From Gautieria morchelliformis (taxonomy: Eukaryota; Basidiomycota; Agaricomycetes; Gomphales; Gomphaceae): DNA of 64,000 nt. The first letter of the stretch is position 1. Every line of letters starts with the position of its first letter. Position numbers and translations under genes: made by a program. Of this stretch, positions 39,280 to 50,880 are shown piece after piece. Under the pieces are notes generated by a model. It saw nothing but the letters and a program-made list of their open reading frames with translations. It searched no databases and had not been told where the DNA came from. The stretch spans positions 1-64,000 of the forward strand of contig WHVA01000417.1 in NCBI GenBank assembly GCA_015179125.1, given 5' to 3'.

Positions 39280-40402
39280 ATGGACTCGCTGGTGGCATAC
39301 GGAAGTTCGGATGAAGACGAACAGCCAGACAAAGAGTCCCCGTCTCCCACTGTAGACACGAACTTCAGCCACCCCCAGCCCAAAAGGTCTGTCCAGCTTT
39401 CCAGCTTTGCTTTACCACCATGGCCAACTAGTGGCGATCCTTAACCCATATCAATGTAAACCTCTGACCTACAGAAGCCTGCCCTCGCTTCCACCTACCT
39501 TGACGCCCCCTGTCCCGGAATCTTTGCCGTCGAAACACCAGGGCCGTATTCGAACGCACCCGCATGTCGAAGGCCAGTTTGCATCATATGTCTATGTGCC
39601 CGTTCCGCTGGAACATGACGCTGCTAGAAGGATCGGCAAGGTGGTAAGCCATGCGATAAAACACGCAAAAGGCCTGGTTCCCAGTATAAACGCTATCATC
39701 GAGGAGCGGGCAACATGGAACAGTGAGGGAAACGAACGAGAGTTACATGTTAGTTTGTCTCGCCCAGTTTACCTCCGGCATCACCAGCGGGAAGATTTCA
39801 AGAAAGCTGTCCGAAGCATAGCTTCCTCAAATGCCCCGTGAGCAAATCTCTATTATACACACGGGGCACAAAAACTTCCTCATTTCCCTATTTCAAGGTT
39901 CCCGGCATCCTTTGCCACGTTTGCAACATTCGCCAACGATGAAAAGACACGTGCATTCCTGGCCTTAGAGGTTGGCGCAGGCCACTCAGAAGTTTGTACT
40001 TGGCCCTGCTGATCTAGATCAAAGCCGCTTATCTAGTCGTTCATGTAGTTTTGTAAACTCGCTGAAGATCTAACTCCCACCTTGCGCTCCCTATACCAAA
40101 GTGAATATTATGCACAACCCCGCTTTCATGCGTCGTTTGCGTGGGCATTATTGGATGCATCCCCTAAATTGCAATCAGCCTCCTGTCCAGAAGTGCTGTC
40201 GGATGCAGATGCCACGATTTCCACAGAATCAGGACTATTCCCCCACCCCTCCCATACTATCCGAGAATTTCCACCATCATTGCTGGGGAGTCTCACAGAT
40301 GAACTCGGCGAACAGCTACGGCATCGCGGAGAGTTTGGCGTATCAGAGATCAAAGTACGCATTGGAAAGACTGTTGTGGCATATCCGCTATGCGGTCAAT
40401 AA
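39280..40402 (+). CDS. USB1: U6 snRNA 3'-end phosphodiesterase USB1 (Mpn1)
   Basis: Usb1 is a 2H phosphodiesterase superfamily exonuclease that trims and finishes the 3' end of U6 snRNA in the nucleus. Four exons (39280-39386, 39475-39837, 39898-39991, 40049-40402) sum to 918 nt, or 305 aa. The two catalytic HxS motifs are HVSLSR near residue 127 and HASF near residue 215. The region before the first (FASYVYVPVPLEHDAA) and between them (FPASFATFATFANDEKTRAFLAL) fits the family. The N-terminus MDSLVAYGSSDEDE is the usual acidic leader, also seen in other USB1 proteins. The C-terminal ~60 residues after the second motif are less conserved. The next gene begins only 336 bp downstream. Confidence 0.93.
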
Positions 40403-40738
40403 TTTTAAGTTGTATCATAGTGATATACATTTCATTTTTGTTTTATGTAAGGATATGCCTCCCAAGTCGTCCAGTGTTGAAAGTGATTTGGTACCAGAAT
40501 GCTTCGGTTTTGTATGTTTTTTTTTTGCAGAGACTTTATCGACCCGTTACATAGAGCACGTGACGTTATGTGACGAGGCGGAAAATAAAGCGGAGATGGC
40601 CCAATACTTGATCGGAGGCACGTGACTACAGAAACATGTACGCGTCTGGCTCGTCCTCAACTCTCTAAACTCTGCCTCTCAAGATACCCATCTGTTCATC
40701 TACTTCACGCTATATTTACCGCATTCTCTCACATATTC

Positions 40739-43700
40739 ATGCTTGCAACGTCTACAGTACTTCGCTCACCACCCAAGCCGGGTTGGCAGACAGATGAGCT
40801 CGAGGACGAATGGATAGAGCCATTCTCTTCCAACAGTGACGAAAACATATCCATAGTCAATTCTCTCTCCATTACATCTCAGGGCCGCTTTGATGATGTT
40901 GCTCCGAAGGACCCCATGCTTTCCCCAGCACCGCCCTCACCCACAACTCCCGGCACCTTTTTGATCCGCGAGGACCAGCTCGCAGCACCTATCCTCCCCA
41001 AACCACTACTCAAAGGTAAAAGCAAAGGCCTCCTCAAGGATTTTTTTAGCCCTCTTGCGTTGGAGACTATGTTTGAACCGCCATCCCCGATGCAGAATGA
41101 GATGCGACCTGCGCCTTCGCCTCCTTTGCCACTGGATAATACAGTTCCTGTCGACAATGAGCTACAAGAACAAGAAGTTGAACTAGCAACTGTCGACGGC
41201 TCAGTGGATGAAGGGCTAGGAGTTTGCAATATGGAGGAGGAGACTCGTTCCGTTTCAGCTACCGGTCGCGGGAATAATGAGGGCGGGGACCAGGAACCGT
41301 TCAAGGGTGAAGATGTTATTCTGGCGTCGGACATCCCAAACCTCGTCTCCTTTGATGGCCGGAAACCCAGCACATCGTACAAATTCACATTCTCTGCGGC
41401 TTGCCCAAGGGCAGCCAACCGCATGCCGAATTCCTCGCCGCTACCAGTCAAAGATAAATTTCAGGCACCCCCGACCGACCCACGGCTGCGCCTTTTTCAG
41501 TTTCAATATGATACCTTCACCCGCGATCATCTCTCCGCCATGGTCGATTCCATCGCCGTCCACACACCATCGGATTCCAGCAAACCTGACTCGCCAGATA
41601 ACGTGTTATCCGGCGGTCACGCGCACAGGCGACCTCCATCCGCTCAAGAGGCACCAAATACACACTTACGAGCCACGAAGCGTCTTAAACTCACTCCCCC
41701 GGAGGATAATGACAATGCGTTTGGATCCAAGACACGCAAAGACTACGTTGGGGAGTCAAAGAGTCTCATGAAGATGATTAAGCAACCGCGTACGCCCTCT
41801 ATGACGACCACCGTATCTGCTAAGGAAAATATTAAACCTACCAACACGGAGAACTATGGCACCGTAGAAGATCGACCTCGGAGAGTTCCCTTTGGCGACC
41901 GTAAGTGCTCGTTTTTGGACTTTCCACCCTGATTCGTAGGTTTGTGTCTGTAGTTCGCAGTATGTGGTCTAGCGAGACATCCTCGGAGGCTTCCGGTTCA
42001 CAACATGATTCAAAACAATGCCCCAATCCATCCACCGCTCATGCGTCAACATCCCTTCATCCCGTGTATCCCACGTCAACGGTGGCTCCATCCATACCCT
42101 CCTCATTGTTCTCATCCACGTCAAACTCCAACTCAAAGCCATCTAGCACCGCGTCTGCACTAGGATACCGCCGCCAGGCGGCCGATCTCATGGCCCAAAT
42201 TCGGAAAGATATGACTACAGGTAAACGACTTGTCTCACTCGAAACGGTAAAGGATAAGACTATGGACGAGGTCGACGACAAGGAGTGTAGCACCCCGCTC
42301 CAGGTTTGCGTTACGCCCGCAAGTCCTAGTAGTGCCCAAGTGGTGCCACCAGAGAAATCCGCAGCGCAGTCCTCGAATTCTCAGCCCCCTGCACCCCCAC
42401 TTTCCCAGCCCTCAGTTGACACTGAAAGACAGAAGCTGCACCTTACTCGCACCGTTCGCAAGCCGAGTCCTCGCAAGCTGTTGCGGAGGTTAAGTGCCGC
42501 CGATGAGGTTGACCGTGAGCTCGCCATGAATCAATCGAACTCTGATCCGTACTTTCCCGTCTCTCCGACAACTGGGAACCCGCACACACAACCTGCAGAG
42601 CAACAGCCCATCGATGCTAAATACTTTCCGGAGTCCTCCCTATCACCCACGTCTTCCTCTCAACAAGCTTCGTCACGTCCGCAGACTCACCCTCAGTCTC
42701 AGTCTACTCAGGCGCTTCATGCGGCGTTGCACGTTCCAATGCCCACTCAGACCAATTCCCTAATCCCTCAGCCAACCACTGAGCCGGGTCGTGTGGTTTC
42801 TGGTGGCACGGCTAGTAGCGTTGAGACAGCCGACTCAGTGCTGACACGCGGCACAACTGCGACTAGCACCACGTCTGTGATCACCGGACGGACCGCAAGC
42901 ACGGCATCTGTCGTTTCTGCGCCGTCATTCGTGAAGCATGCTGGCCCGATACAGATGACTCGAATTGGGCCAGAAGACGTTCCCAGTTTGCCCGAGATGG
43001 TCGGCGGAATGCGGTTTGATCGCCAGTTGATGCGTTGGGTCAAGGTTGGCCCAACTAAAGAGCCTGGGGTACTTAGGGAAAGCAAGGGTTCGGTTGGCCC
43101 GAGCGAGGAGAGCGAGGATCCGTTTCGGAGCTTCGAGAGTCTCGAGAGCGGCCAAGTGGGGGATCTCGCAGATGCTCAGCCTCCAGCGGTCACGGATGAT
43201 GCACAGGCAGGCGTTGACGATGCCAACGATGACCATGAATCCCGAGATGACATACTCGCAGCGGCTGTCACGGCAATGTCGCTCCACGATGATGATACTG
43301 ATGATTCTTTGGAGTTTGACTACGACTCCGCGGGGGCTCTTGTGGAAGTCATGACCGGTATTGACTCCTATGACGAGACCACAGATTCAGAAAGTGACCA
43401 AGCTCGTCCAGGAGAGGGCCTGGCAGAAGAGGGCAATGCCGAGGATGACACCGCTACCATTCCACCTCGGAATACAGTGGTAACCATTTCCCCGAACCCA
43501 GTCACGCTGCCCGAGCCTTGCAGTACCCCCATTCCTGCACACCGTACGGGTCTTGCCGCTCCCCCTCGGTCTGCTCTCAAGAACAGGAACGATTCGTTGC
43601 ATCGCCGAGCACCAGGCTCTGCCATTCGGACACCGAGCCGCCTGTTCAGCTCAGCCCACCGCCGGTCTGTGAGCTTTTCTGATGGACGCAAGGACGGCAA

Positions 43701-45951
43701 GATCAAGGGTCTCGGTCGAGACACAGGAGACGAGATGAGCGTCCTGGGGCCCAGTTCTGATCTGTCCAGTCCAAGCGCGAGGGGCAAACGGATCGCAGCC
43801 ATGTTGGAGAACCTAGCTGAGCCCAGCGGCGAGGATCCGACGCCCTCCAGAGCTAGCGTTAGCTTACGTCCATCTACAGGCATGGGCCAAGCGCAGCCAC
43901 ATACCAACGCCTCGTCACGGCGCCCGTTTGCTCGATCTAACGGGGAAAAGGCGTTGTCGCTGGCACAGGGCAATCAGACTTTCCTCACAGAATGTTCGTT
44001 CGGCGTGGCACATGACAGGCTGGTCCAGGTGATCGAGGACGTGCATCCTTATCTGCCCCACTGGGAGAAACTAGACCGCATCAACCTCAGCAAGAAGGGT
44101 CTCGAAAGTGTGGCTAGACTCAAGGAGCTTCTGCCCAGATTAGATGCGCTCAGTCTGTGAGTGATGGCGAAGCTCTGGACAAAATTAGCCCGAGCCTCAC
44201 TGATCGTGCAGGGACGGAAATGCTTTACTTTGGTTGACGGGCGTGCCCAAGATGATGCGGACATTGTCTGTGGCTTGCAATCGGTTCGTCTGATTTTTTC
44301 ATGGGGTGTTCCTTGCTCATTACGATCTTAGACTCACAGCCATGACTTCGTTTAATCATCTCATGAACCTGGAGAAGCTAGACATCAGCAACAACCAGAT
44401 TGAGTCTTTGCAGCGCAAGTTTGTTCCTTAAGCCTCATCGCTGCGCCCCAGATGACATGCATCACAGAACTGTCCTGTCTGAAGCGTCTGCGTGAATTGA
44501 ATGCCGATGGGAACGCAATCACTAGTCTGGACGGCCTCGGCGAGCTCGATGGTCTCACGAAAGTCAGTCTCAGAAATAACCGTATCACCCAGGTCGACTG
44601 CAGCGAGCTCCACTGGTAACATGTATTTCCCTTTGAAAATGCTACTTTTTCGCTGACTGGGCTGTTCCAGGCCACGCGTGGAACTGTTGAACCTCAGCGG
44701 CAACCGGCTTGGCGGCATTGCAGGGCTGTCTTGCTTGGCCTCGCTGTCTGCATTGAACCTCGGTGCGTGGGCTGACTTGGCTTGATTCGCTTCTTCTTCC
44801 ACCCTGAATCCGTGTTCCGGGGACTTGCAAAGACCACAACAGCCTCGTGTCACTAGATGCCGACGGGCCGATGCCCAGGCTACGCACGCTCCGCGTGAGC
44901 AACAACCGTCTTGCCCGCCTGGACGCGTCTCGGTTCACCCACATCCGGACACTGTACGCGGACAACAACCAACTGTGCGGCGTGGACGGCGCGCGGAAGC
45001 TGCACAAGCTGGAGAATCTGAGTTTGCGGAATCAGAACGGCACAGGACTGTGAGTGGCCGGACTGATGATCATGGCGTCCAGATTTGGGCGGAGCTTCCG
45101 AAAGGTTGACGGATTGTGTCCCAACAGGACCCTGTCCACAACAGACATCCGTGACGTAAAACGTCTGTACTTATCAGGTACGGCCCCCCGTATCGGGCCT
45201 GAAGCGCCCTTTTTTGATCCCGCGATGGTTCTATTATAGGCAACCCGCTGTCCTGGTCGTTCCTGCAAGAGCCGTGCTACAACCTGGTCTACCTCGAGCT
45301 CGCGGCGTGCAGGCTGACGCAGCTGCCGCACGAGGCGTGCAGGCTGCTGCCGAACGTGCGGGTGCTGAACCTGAACTACAACTTCCTCACGGACGCGCGG
45401 GCGCTGGACGGGCTCAGCCGGCTCCGCAAGCTCACGCTCATCGGGTCGCGACTCAAGGGCACCAAGCCGCTGATTCGCATGCTGCGGCGGATGCCCGACA
45501 TGGAGATGCTGGACTTGAGGTATGGTTTCGGTCCCGGTGCAGCTCGGATGGGATCTGAAGATTTGCCTTTCTATTCGGTCCCCACAGGATGAACCCGTGC
45601 ACGCTCGGATGGTACCTGCCTGTGCTCGTGCAGGACGTGCCTGGTGCGCTGCAGCCAAGCGAGGCGGCGCGATCGGGGCGCGACGTGAAAGGCGAACCGG
45701 GAGGGGCAGCGCATGGCGGGCCCGCGCCCAGGTATCGCGGGGACGCGTGGCAGGAGCTGGACGTGAAGTTCCGGCGCGACCTGCCGGACGAGGCGTACGT
45801 GGGGCGGCTGGCGTACCGCGGGCTGGTGATGCGGGCGTGTCCCAAGGTGCGGCTGCTGGACGGGGTGCTCGTGGAGGGGCGCGAGCGGGAGAAGGCGGAG
45901 CGGCTGCTGCAGGGGGTGCTGTGTGCCCAGCCGCGGGAGCGGCGGACGTAG
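40739..45951 (+). CDS. Nud1/Cdc11-like spindle-pole scaffold of the septation/mitotic-exit network
   Basis: Ten exons (40739-41900, 41954-44156, 44212-44283, 44332-44414, 44468-44615, 44671-44762, 44833-45049, 45128-45177, 45240-45519, 45588-45951) sum to 4671 nt, or 1556 aa. The N-terminal ~1100 residues are disordered Ser/Pro-rich sequence with a conserved opening block (SPPKPGWQTDELEDEW) and several acidic patches. From about residue 1100 a leucine-rich repeat domain runs nearly to the end (LDRINLSKKGLESVARLKEL, NLEKLDISNNQIESL, RLRELNADGNAITSL, HIRTLYADNNQLCGV, KRLYLSGNPLSWSFL, NVRVLNLNYNFLTDARALDG). The layout matches fission yeast Cdc11 and budding yeast Nud1, which recruit the SIN/MEN kinases to the spindle pole body. 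The fourth intron starts with GC (GCAAGT). The last two exons are far more GC-rich than the first two. Confidence 0.88.
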
Positions 45952-46681
45952 GATTTTCGGATGTGGTGACGGTATCTGTTCTAGCTACTTTTATCTGGCT
46001 CCTATCAGAGTGTGCTCCTATTTGGGATAGCGCAAGCAACGATTGCACGTCGATGCGGATTTTATATTGCGAAGCGCAAGGGCGAACAGTCGACTTGTTA
46101 CATAACGAAATTTCATTGAGTGCGCTTCCGGCCTTCGGACCCCAGGCACGGCGTGCATCCGCCATTTTCGAGTGAAGCTCCGGGTTCTCCGCTCACCCCT
46201 GCCGCATTAGGAAGGCTGCTTCTCCCCGGGAGCTGTACCCACAGAAAAATCAAATTTCATATTAGCTGCAAAGCTTCGTGTGCGACAATTAATCGGGTTT
46301 ACGCCGTCTGCCCGTGACTGGCCCGCGGGCGTGTCGGTCCCGGCCGGCACGCGTGCCTGAGCCGGGTTGGTAATAATAATAACATCACTCGATTCATTGT
46401 GCTCGCTGGAGGGACTGCCCCCCTCGCCTATCCGCCCAGCCGCACAGGCTCCAGTCCCATCAACCCCAGGCATCGTGATGATGCATCTGGCACAGAGTCG
46501 GCGCCGGCGAGCACACCAGCACGCAGCCCACCTTCTCTCCCCGGCGTGGGAGCGTGCGTGTTGCAAATACATCCGTGGCCCTGCAGCGAGGGGCCTTCCT
46601 GGGCCCCAGCGCGCCAACCGCGGGTCCGACGACGGATGCCGATGACTTGCTCTTGCCACAATTGCGCATGTTCGTGGGGCT

Positions 46682-46701
46682 CCATTAATTGTAATTAATG
46701 G
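46682..46701. repeat. Near-perfect palindrome rich in ATTA/TAAT cores
   Basis: CCATTAATT, a 2-nt centre, then AATTAATGG form a near-perfect inverted repeat. Each arm carries the ATTA/TAAT core bound by homeodomain proteins, and it lies in the gene-free region upstream of a homeobox gene. Confidence 0.6.
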
Positions 46702-48731
46702 TACGCTTCCTTCCTTATCCGATATCCCAGCGCCGACTTGGGTGTGCTTCGCGGGCTTCCACTGGCACTGGCAGCAGATGACAATAATAGCCGGATGTGG
46801 CATGCCGGGATATATACCGGTGTATAAACTACAAATTCTGTATATTCCTCGCTTTGCGGGTATGTGCGGGATTTGGCGTGGCCTGTTTGAGAGAGATATC
46901 GGATGTGCGGGGCGTGCAGCGTGTTGGATTAATTGGAAATGCACCCACTTTGAATCTGAGCATTGGCAATGCAGCCACGACTTGGCACGGGTCGGTGCCG
47001 TGGCGAGAGCGCGGGGAGTCGACGCCAAGGGTAAACGCTACAGTCATTGCCCAGAGCAATGGGTCAGCAAGCGCACCGTGTACCATTGCATGAGCCTCCC
47101 AAGCTCCTCCCGCGCAACGATCACGAAGCAGCGCTCCCATCCGTCCCCGACTGATTAATCGCATTACCCATGATCTAGGATCTCCTTTCCTGTTCCTCAC
47201 AATGATTAATTCGTGATTCATGAACTAGCCGAGCACATATTCCCCCCCCTTTATCTGGTGGCATCTGCAGCCCTTTTTGGTGTAATTGTAGATCTGCCAG
47301 TGAACCCAATCTACAGCGCCCGGCCGGCCGGCCGCATGCCGCACCGCGGCACACAGCGCAGCTACCACGACCACGGTGGTGTGAACTCTGCGGCTGCGTG
47401 GGAGGCAATAACCTTCCCAGCTCTCGGCTCGGCGCTCCTCCCGAGCCTGCACAAGCTCTGACCCCGTGATGTGATGCCGGGCTCTCAGGTCGAGACTCTG
47501 TGCTGCCAGCGCATGCCTGGGTATTCTTGCTCTGCACTGTAAATATACACGCAGCCACTGGTCGCGAAACTCTTGACCGTGGTGGCATGTACGATATCCG
47601 GCTGCATATTCGCTGGGAGCTGGCACGGGTGTGAGCGAGGGAGCCGTACTGGGGGCGGCTGCCAGTGGTGGCTGTGGGGCGATCACTGATGCAGCACTCA
47701 CTTATCGGGCGGGCGATCCACACATGCATAAGGCAGTGTGGTGAATGCCATCTATGCATCGAGACGCGCGGGCGTCGGTGCGCGGGCGGTCTGCATCAGC
47801 GGGTCCAGCTGCAGGCGCACGCGCCGGCGGCGTGACGCGAGGGGGACTGGGCGCGGGTGGGAGCGCGGGCGAGCGACACGGCACCCCGGGGGCGAGGCTT
47901 GGCCTGGGGATCGGGGCAGCACGGGTCGAGGGGTGATCGTCGAGGATCCGAGGAGGCGTGAGACCAGCGCGATGTGTGGGAGAGCGGGTGCGTGGTGGGG
48001 ACGGGGTAACCAGGTGAGCAGTGGAAGACGCAGCGATCGAACAAAGATGCAGATGGATCAACGAGGGAAGCTCTGTCAGACAGGCCAGACGCAGACGACA
48101 CAACCCATCACGAGATCAGCAGTCGCTCGCCCGAACGGGCTAGCCGCGAGGACCCAATGCGCAGATCACATCACCCAGCCATCGTGATCAGCGTCCCAAA
48201 GCAGCCCATAGCAGTATAGTGCTCTTTGTCGCCCCCAGAAGCGCACGCGAACAGCGAACAACATCACCAGTGCGACGTTCATTGCGTCTTGCGTCTGGCG
48301 ATCATGATTCGTGCGCGTCCGCTCATGCACGCGGGGGTGCGTGCACACCGTCGATCACCCTCTCCAATAGTCCATAGTCGCAGCACGTCCACAAACAAGC
48401 ACACTCATTCCCACGGTCTACCACCGCCACCGCCTGCTGGCCTGATGGTGGCGTCGCTGCATCTGCCAGTGCGGAGGTTCGCCTGCCCGGGGCGAGACCG
48501 CGCCGCCCTGGCCCATGATACATTGCCTGCTGCCAAGCCATGTCCTTGAATAGCCCTCTAGATGTCTTTATACCGAGTGCTCGGGGAATGTGTGCGCGGG
48601 ATCGACAGGCCGCCGTACTTAGGCCTTGTTTCACGCTGGGCGCGGCACAGCCATCCATGCATCAGTATTACTGTAAGTGCGCAACAAATGGCAAACCGTA
48701 GACGACCACCGTGATGTAGTGCGCACACGAG

Positions 48732-48753
48732 TAATAATAATAATAATAATAAT
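48732..48753. repeat. (TAA)n microsatellite
   Basis: About seven uninterrupted TAA units in an otherwise GC-rich stretch. Confidence 0.9.
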
Positions 48754-49165
48754 ATTGTCACTATGGCTATGCTATGTACATGTTCTGCGCTGCGGCGCGC
48801 AGCATTAGTCGCGCCGCTGAGAGGGGGGAAGGGGGCACAGGAGGGGGAGTCGGATGAGTCTGCGCGAATCGCAGGGAGAGGCCATCTTCGAGTTTGAGTT
48901 CAAAAGCCTACGAGACAGCCCATCCACACGCAGGGGGCCACTAATGCGTTCTGGGATGCCCCCCATTGTCCAGTCGAGCCTCCGGACCGCGGCTCCAGGC
49001 TGAAAGCCCCGGTACGCGGTGCCCCGGCTCGACCGGAGGAGGGCTGAGATTGCGCATGGAGCTTCGATTGCGTGGGCGAGTTTTCGAGTGTACGCGTTTA
49101 CGAGTTGTAATCTACAACCCTCAACCGTCGCCATTTAATCTCGCGTGAGTGGCGGGAGACAATAC

Positions 49166-49280
49166 GCGTCTCGTCGCGAGTGTCGTGCGCACCCCGTTTC
49201 GAGCGTCGGGTGTACGAGAGTTTAATTTGCAGCTCCCCTAGACGTCTCGTCTCGAGTGTCGTGCAATACAGCGCACCCCG
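49166..49280. repeat. GC-rich direct repeat, two copies of ~39 bp
   Basis: A CGTCTCGT..CGAGTGTCGTGC..GCACCCCG module occurs at 49166-49204 and again at 49243-49280. The second copy has a short insertion. The flanks also contain scattered GTGTCG/CGAG words. Confidence 0.6.
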
Positions 49281-50880
49281 ATTCCCAGCTTCGCGCTATT
49301 GAGTCGCGATCTGGCCCTTGCTTCTGCGCTGCCAGTGCCACGGCAATTAACAGCTGGCCTTCGGCGGCGCTGCGCATTGAATACCGTGTATCGAATTGAC
49401 ACATCCTCCCGAATCCGGCCCAGCCTTCCGTCGCGCCTTGAATACTCCATGTCGTGTCGTCCTCGCTTCCCTGCTGTCCGGCTGCACGGCCGGCGCGCGC
49501 CTTTCCGACGCGACGCCCGTTTGACGTGCTTACGTGCCTTGGCGGTGGCCAGCTGACCTGACACTACCTGCCACCGAGTGCTCGTGCTGAGTACTAATTT
49601 CTGAGTGCCCAGGTCGTCGCCGTGGCTCCGCCATTGAGTCCCGGGCCGTCGTCGCCGTCACGTCCACCCCCCGCCTTTTCGACGTCGTCCGCGCGTTCTA
49701 ACTCCGTCCCGGGCGGGGTGTGTCAAGGGGGGGAGAGGGGGGAGGTGCTTCCTTCCCCCTCTTCTTCTTGTCCGGCGTTTCATTTCCCCCCGGCCATTCA
49801 TTCCACGTCCACGTCCACGTCCGCGCTTCGCCGCCTGCGGGGGCTTCGCGGCGGACCCGCACATCCGGCCGCATGCGGCGTGTGCGGTCGCGCTGCCGCC
49901 GCGCCGCCTCTGGCACTGGCAGCGCGGCGGCGGGCGGGCTGGGCTTGGCTTTCCCGCCGCGCGCGTGCGGCGCACGCCACCGGTCGTGATGGGCCGCGTC
50001 CGGGGGGGGCTGCGTCCCGGTGTCCAATGAGCAATGGGCTACGCACCCCGCTCGCGCAGGCCCCGTCCCGGCGTCCAACGTTTGTTACGCCCAGCTGCGT
50101 GCTTCCGTGCTTCTGACGGGCGGCCTGGGATGGATGGATGGGTCTACGGTTTACGCCCGCGTACGGCGCGCGTGCTTCGGGGGTTCGGTGCCTCCCTCGG
50201 CGCGCGGTGCCTCGCTTCGAGTCGAGGGGACGGGCGACGGTGACGCGGGGTGTCACGCATAATATGGCTGGCGCGGCGCTAACGGCTAACGGTGCGCGTT
50301 ATGAGGCCTGCGGCCTGGCGGACTTTTGGGCGAGAATATTTGATGATGATGGGTTGGCTACGAGGACGATGCGCGGTCGGACGAGTGTGCGCGTCGTGTT
50401 GCGTGCGGGCAGTCATTCTTCTGCGCGTACGCCTGGGCGTGGAGGGCACAACGCACGCCTGGAGGACGCCTTGCGCACTGGGACACGACACCGGCACGGG
50501 GAGCGTCATGCCTGCCATCACGGACGGCTCGCGGAAGAGCCTTGCCATCGCCCTCGCCGTCTGTCGTGCCATGCCTGATTTGTGGTGATTCGCCTTGGGG
50601 GCAAGAAAGGACGCCGTTGGCTGAGACAGGATACGTCGCGGTGACGTGTGGGCGCAGGTTGCGGGCTCTGGGCGGTGACTCCGTGACGTGACGTGCTTCG
50701 TGATGGCGCGCGAGTCCGGTGTCCGCGCAGGACGGACTGGCCGCGCGCCCGGGCGGGGGCGCCAGGTACTGCGTATTTGGTAATTATGGCTGAGCCGCAA
50801 AGGGAAATCGCTGTTCGCTTCCCGATGAGGGCATATTCGGGTGGTTATAAGCAGCGCGCTGGAGGACTGCATGGCACGAA

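Larger units (their letters stand above)
45952..50880. other. GC-rich gene-free region upstream of the homeobox gene
   Basis: About 4.9 kb without a gene I can support. Long frames here (for example 45589-46175 and 49698-50256, both strands) are by-products of high GC: Arg/Ala/Pro-rich, overlapping in several frames, and without splice signals. It contains an ATTA-rich palindrome, a TAA microsatellite and a GC-rich direct repeat, listed separately. It may be a long regulatory region for the homeobox gene, or hold non-coding transcripts. Confidence 0.45.

Noticed and set aside
45032-46165. 377-codon - strand frame over the end of the Nud1/Cdc11-like gene
   Set aside because: Antisense of LRR exons with extreme GC. 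The composition is an artefact.
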